From: Lactobacillus sp.
Lineage (GTDB): Bacteria > Bacillota > Bacilli > Lactobacillales > Lactobacillaceae
Direction of reading: 5' to 3'
Length of the DNA: 6,618 nucleotides
NCBI GenBank assembly: GCA_003482405.1
Contig: DMZB01000306.1
Location: forward strand, 1-6,618
Part shown: piece after piece, positions 4,366-6,618 of the stretch
Layout of the letters: each line of letters begins with the position of its first letter
Numbering within the stretch: the stretch's first letter is position 1
Notes under the pieces: model-generated
What the model saw: only the letters and a program-made list of their open reading frames with translations
Told to the model about the DNA's origin: nothing
Database searches by the model: none
Made by a program: the position numbers and the translations under genes

Positions 4366-6618
4366 TTACTTAGTTGGTTCTGCTAGACTAGCCCGCACTT
4401 TATCCCGTGCAGCAATCATGTTCTTTAACGCGGCCAGCGTTTCCGGTTCCTGACGCGTCTTCAAACCACAATCCGGATTGATCCAGAATTGATGCACATC
4501 GATGACCCGTAGCGCCCGCTCAATGTTGGCCTGAATTTCGTCGACAGATGGTACCCGTGGACTGTGAATATCGTAAACTCCGAGCCCGATTTCTTTGTCA
4601 TAGTGCGTCTTTTCAAACGAACTGATGATTTCCCCATGACTCCGTGACGTTTCAATGGAGATCACATCCGCATCAAGAGCACTAATGGTGTCAATAATGT
4701 CCTCAAAGTCTGAGTAACACATATGCGTGTGAATCTGCGTATCGTCACGTACTCCGGTCGTCGTAATCTTGAATGAATAAACAGCTTCATCCAGGTATGG
4801 CTTCCAATTACGCTTCTTCAGTGGCAAGCCTTCACGTAAAGCTGGTTCATCAACTTGAATGATCTTGATACCGGCTTTTTCCAAATTGATAACTTCTTGA
4901 CGCAAAGCTAAGGCAATCTGGTTTTGAACTTGAGCCTTGCTGATATCATCACGCACAAAACTCCAGTTGATGATGGTCAACGGTGCCGTCAGCATCCCCT
5001 TGACCGTTTTATCTGTCAAACTCTGTGCGTAGACACTTTCTTTAACTGTGATTGGCTTCGTGTAAGCAACATCACCAAAGATTACTGGTGGCCGAACCCC
5101 ACGCGAGCCATACGATTGAACCCAACCATTTTGCGTGGCGTAGAAGCCAGTCAGTTTCTGACCGAAGTATTCAACCATGTCTGTCCGTTCAAATTCACCG
5201 TGAACCAGCACATCAAGACCGAGTTCTTCTTGAATGCCAATCCACCGTTTGATTTCAGACTTGATGAAGGCATCGTACTCAGCGTCCGTGATGTCACCCT
5301 TTCGCCAAGCAGCCCGTTTTGAACGCACCAGCTTACTCTGTGGGAAACTACCGATGCTAGTCGTTGGCAATAATGATAATTGAAGCTTCTTATGTTGCAG
5401 TGCAATCCGCGTTGGGAACGTACTGTGACGTTCAAACGTTTCGTTCGCCAGGTTAGCTTCGGCGGCGCGAACTTCAGCATTGTTACGGTGTTCGGATTCA
5501 TTTAGGGCTTTGAGGGCAGCGGCATTCTTAGCAAATTCGTCAGCCACAGTCTGCTGACCGTCATTGGCTGCTTTGGTCAAAACGGCTAATTCATACAACT
5601 TTTCATCAGCAAAGGCCAATCCGCCGAGCAAAACGGGATCAATCTTGGTTTCATTTTTCGTGGTGATTGGCACATGCAACAGTGAGTTGGCGGGTTGTAA
5701 CCAAAGGTGATCGTTATCAACCACACCCTGCAGCTTATTAATCAATGACAGTTTGTCAGCAAAGTTGCTGGTCCAGATGTTGTGACCATCAATAATCCCC
5801 GCGGCTAACACTTTGTCACTTGGAAAGCCGTCGTTCAAAACGTGTTGCAGGTTTTCACCATTGTCATGCACAAAGTCGAGTCCGATTGCCTGAACCGGCA
5901 GTTTGGTCACAGCCTCGTAAGGGTCAATACTGTCAAAGTACGTTTGTAATTCAATATTGACGGATGGTGCTGCCTGACGAAGCGCTGCTAAGGCTGTTTC
6001 ATAAGGTTTAACTTCTTCATCCGTTGCAATCTTAACCAGTGTCGGTTCGTCAACTTGAACCCACTTCACACCTGCCTGTGCCAACTCCTTAAAGACTTGC
6101 TCATACAGTGGTAATAATTGTGGCAAGAGTTCGTCAACAGCGGCAGCGTCAAGATAGTCACCGTTACGTTTGCCCAACTTCAATAATGAGATTGGTCCCA
6201 AAATAACTGGCTTTCCATCGATGCCTAATTCTTCTTTGGCTTCCTTGTAGAAACGTAGCCAACGATTATCTAATAATTCAAAATGAGGCTGATCATATTC
6301 TGGCACGATGTAGTGATAGTTGATGTTAAACCACTTCGTCATTTCGGAAGCCACGGCATCCTTGGTCCCCCGCGCGATAGCATAGTATTCATCCAGTGTC
6401 AGCCGTTTGTGAAAACTGCCGTAACGTTCTGGCACGATGCCAAACGCCGCAATCGTGTCCAACACATGATCATAATCGGAATTATCAGCGACAGGAATCA
6501 AATCCAATCCAGCTGCCTGTTCCTTTTTCAAGTTGGCTAAACGTAATGCCTTCGTTTCAGCGTGAAATTCAGGCTCATCAATCTTGCCTGACCAATAATG
6601 TTCCAACGTTTTCTTCCA
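4366..6618 (-). CDS. metE: Cobalamin-independent methionine synthase, 5' end beyond window
   Basis: MetE (5-methyltetrahydropteroyltriglutamate-homocysteine methyltransferase, EC 2.1.1.14) transfers a methyl group from methyl-folate to homocysteine, making methionine without vitamin B12. 750 residues are visible and the frame is still open at the edge (TGG at 6616-6618). Compared with remembered E. coli Met[10 protein letters not shown] aligns with its L19-K20-K21...Y26-W27, so about 18 residues are missing. A TTG at 6604-6606 is an internal leucine, not a start. The N-terminal barrel has [17 protein letters not shown] and QVDEPTL. The catalytic C-terminal barrel starts at about [13 protein letters not shown]. 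The zinc ligands are intact: His and Cys in THMC, Glu in [11 protein letters not shown], Cys in NPDCGLKTR (visible residues about 632, 634, 656 and 717). metF follows after 14 bases. The promoter and any methionine-responsive control (for example a T-box) would lie to the right of the window. Confidence 0.95.
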   Translation of the reverse strand, partial: WKKTLEHYWSGKIDEPEFHAETKALRLANLKKEQAAGLDLIPVADNSDYDHVLDTIAAFGIVPERYGSFHKRLTLDEYYAIARGTKDAVASEMTKWFNINYHYIVPEYDQPHFELLDNRWLRFYKEAKEELGIDGKPVILGPISLLKLGKRNGDYLDAAAVDELLPQLLPLYEQVFKELAQAGVKWVQVDEPTLVKIATDEEVKPYETALAALRQAAPSVNIELQTYFDSIDPYEAVTKLPVQAIGLDFVHDNGENLQHVLNDGFPSDKVLAAGIIDGHNIWTSNFADKLSLINKLQGVVDNDHLWLQPANSLLHVPITTKNETKIDPVLLGGLAFADEKLYELAVLTKAANDGQQTVADEFAKNAAALKALNESEHRNNAEVRAAEANLANETFERHSTFPTRIALQHKKLQLSLLPTTSIGSFPQSKLVRSKRAAWRKGDITDAEYDAFIKSEIKRWIGIQEELGLDVLVHGEFERTDMVEYFGQKLTGFYATQNGWVQSYGSRGVRPPVIFGDVAYTKPITVKESVYAQSLTDKTVKGMLTAPLTIINWSFVRDDISKAQVQNQIALALRQEVINLEKAGIKIIQVDEPALREGLPLKKRNWKPYLDEAVYSFKITTTGVRDDTQIHTHMCYSDFEDIIDTISALDADVISIETSRSHGEIISSFEKTHYDKEIGLGVYDIHSPRVPSVDEIQANIERALRVIDVHQFWINPDCGLKTRQEPETLAALKNMIAARDKVRASLAEPTK

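Noticed and set aside
4924..5501. Several open frames opposite or out of frame within metE
   Set aside because: They lie wholly inside the well-conserved MetE coding sequence and have no family features; shadows.
1..6618. Search for CRISPR arrays, tRNA/rRNA genes, insertion sequences, phage or defence genes
   Set aside because: No regularly spaced repeats, cloverleaf signatures, transposase motifs or defence domains seen; apart from the regulator/membrane pair and the partial DUF2207 gene the window is housekeeping sulfur metabolism.

Overview
This 6.6 kb chromosomal window has moderate GC content. It most likely comes from a low-GC Gram-positive bacterium of the Lactobacillaceae. The evidence is strong Gram-positive Shine-Dalgarno sequences, a DUF2207 secreted/membrane protein, a glutamate-cysteine ligase of the type found in Firmicute GshAB proteins, and a metE-metF pair whose MetF resembles the Bacillus YitJ C-terminal domain. 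The genus cannot be settled from the sequence.

Layout, left to right. (1) 1-684, minus: 5' part of a DUF2207 protein with a clear signal peptide, cut by the left edge. (2) 817-843: a rho-independent terminator separating it from (3) gshA, 865-2382, minus, a stand-alone glutamate-cysteine ligase without the glutathione-synthetase domain. (4) 2383-2663: an AT-rich divergent intergenic region with an array of alternating TTTAC/GTAAA half-sites next to (5) a two-gene plus-strand operon. That operon encodes a small XRE-type regulator (2664-2903) and a three-helix membrane protein of unknown function (2907-3260). (6) 3292-3359: a 15-bp perfect inverted repeat that can terminate transcription from both sides. 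(7) metF (3368-4351) and metE (4366-6618), both minus, 14 bp apart and probably co-transcribed. metE runs off the right edge and lacks only about 18 N-terminal residues.

How the genes work together. MetE and MetF make up the cobalamin-independent end of methionine synthesis: MetF makes 5-methyl-tetrahydrofolate and MetE uses it to methylate homocysteine. GshA consumes cysteine to make gamma-glutamylcysteine, so it is a metabolic neighbour (sulfur amino acids, thiol redox), but it is not in the same operon. The regulator/membrane pair between them is more AT-rich than its neighbours, is oriented against them, and looks like an accessory insertion with its own control.

The parts most worth a second look are the regulator's start (the only canonical start codon lies inside its own near-perfect ribosome binding site, with an ATC where an ATG is expected), the helically phased half-site array in front of it, the uncharacterised regulator/membrane pair, and a C-terminal tail on GshA that looks like the leftover linker of a GshAB fusion. 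The rest is ordinary housekeeping sequence.
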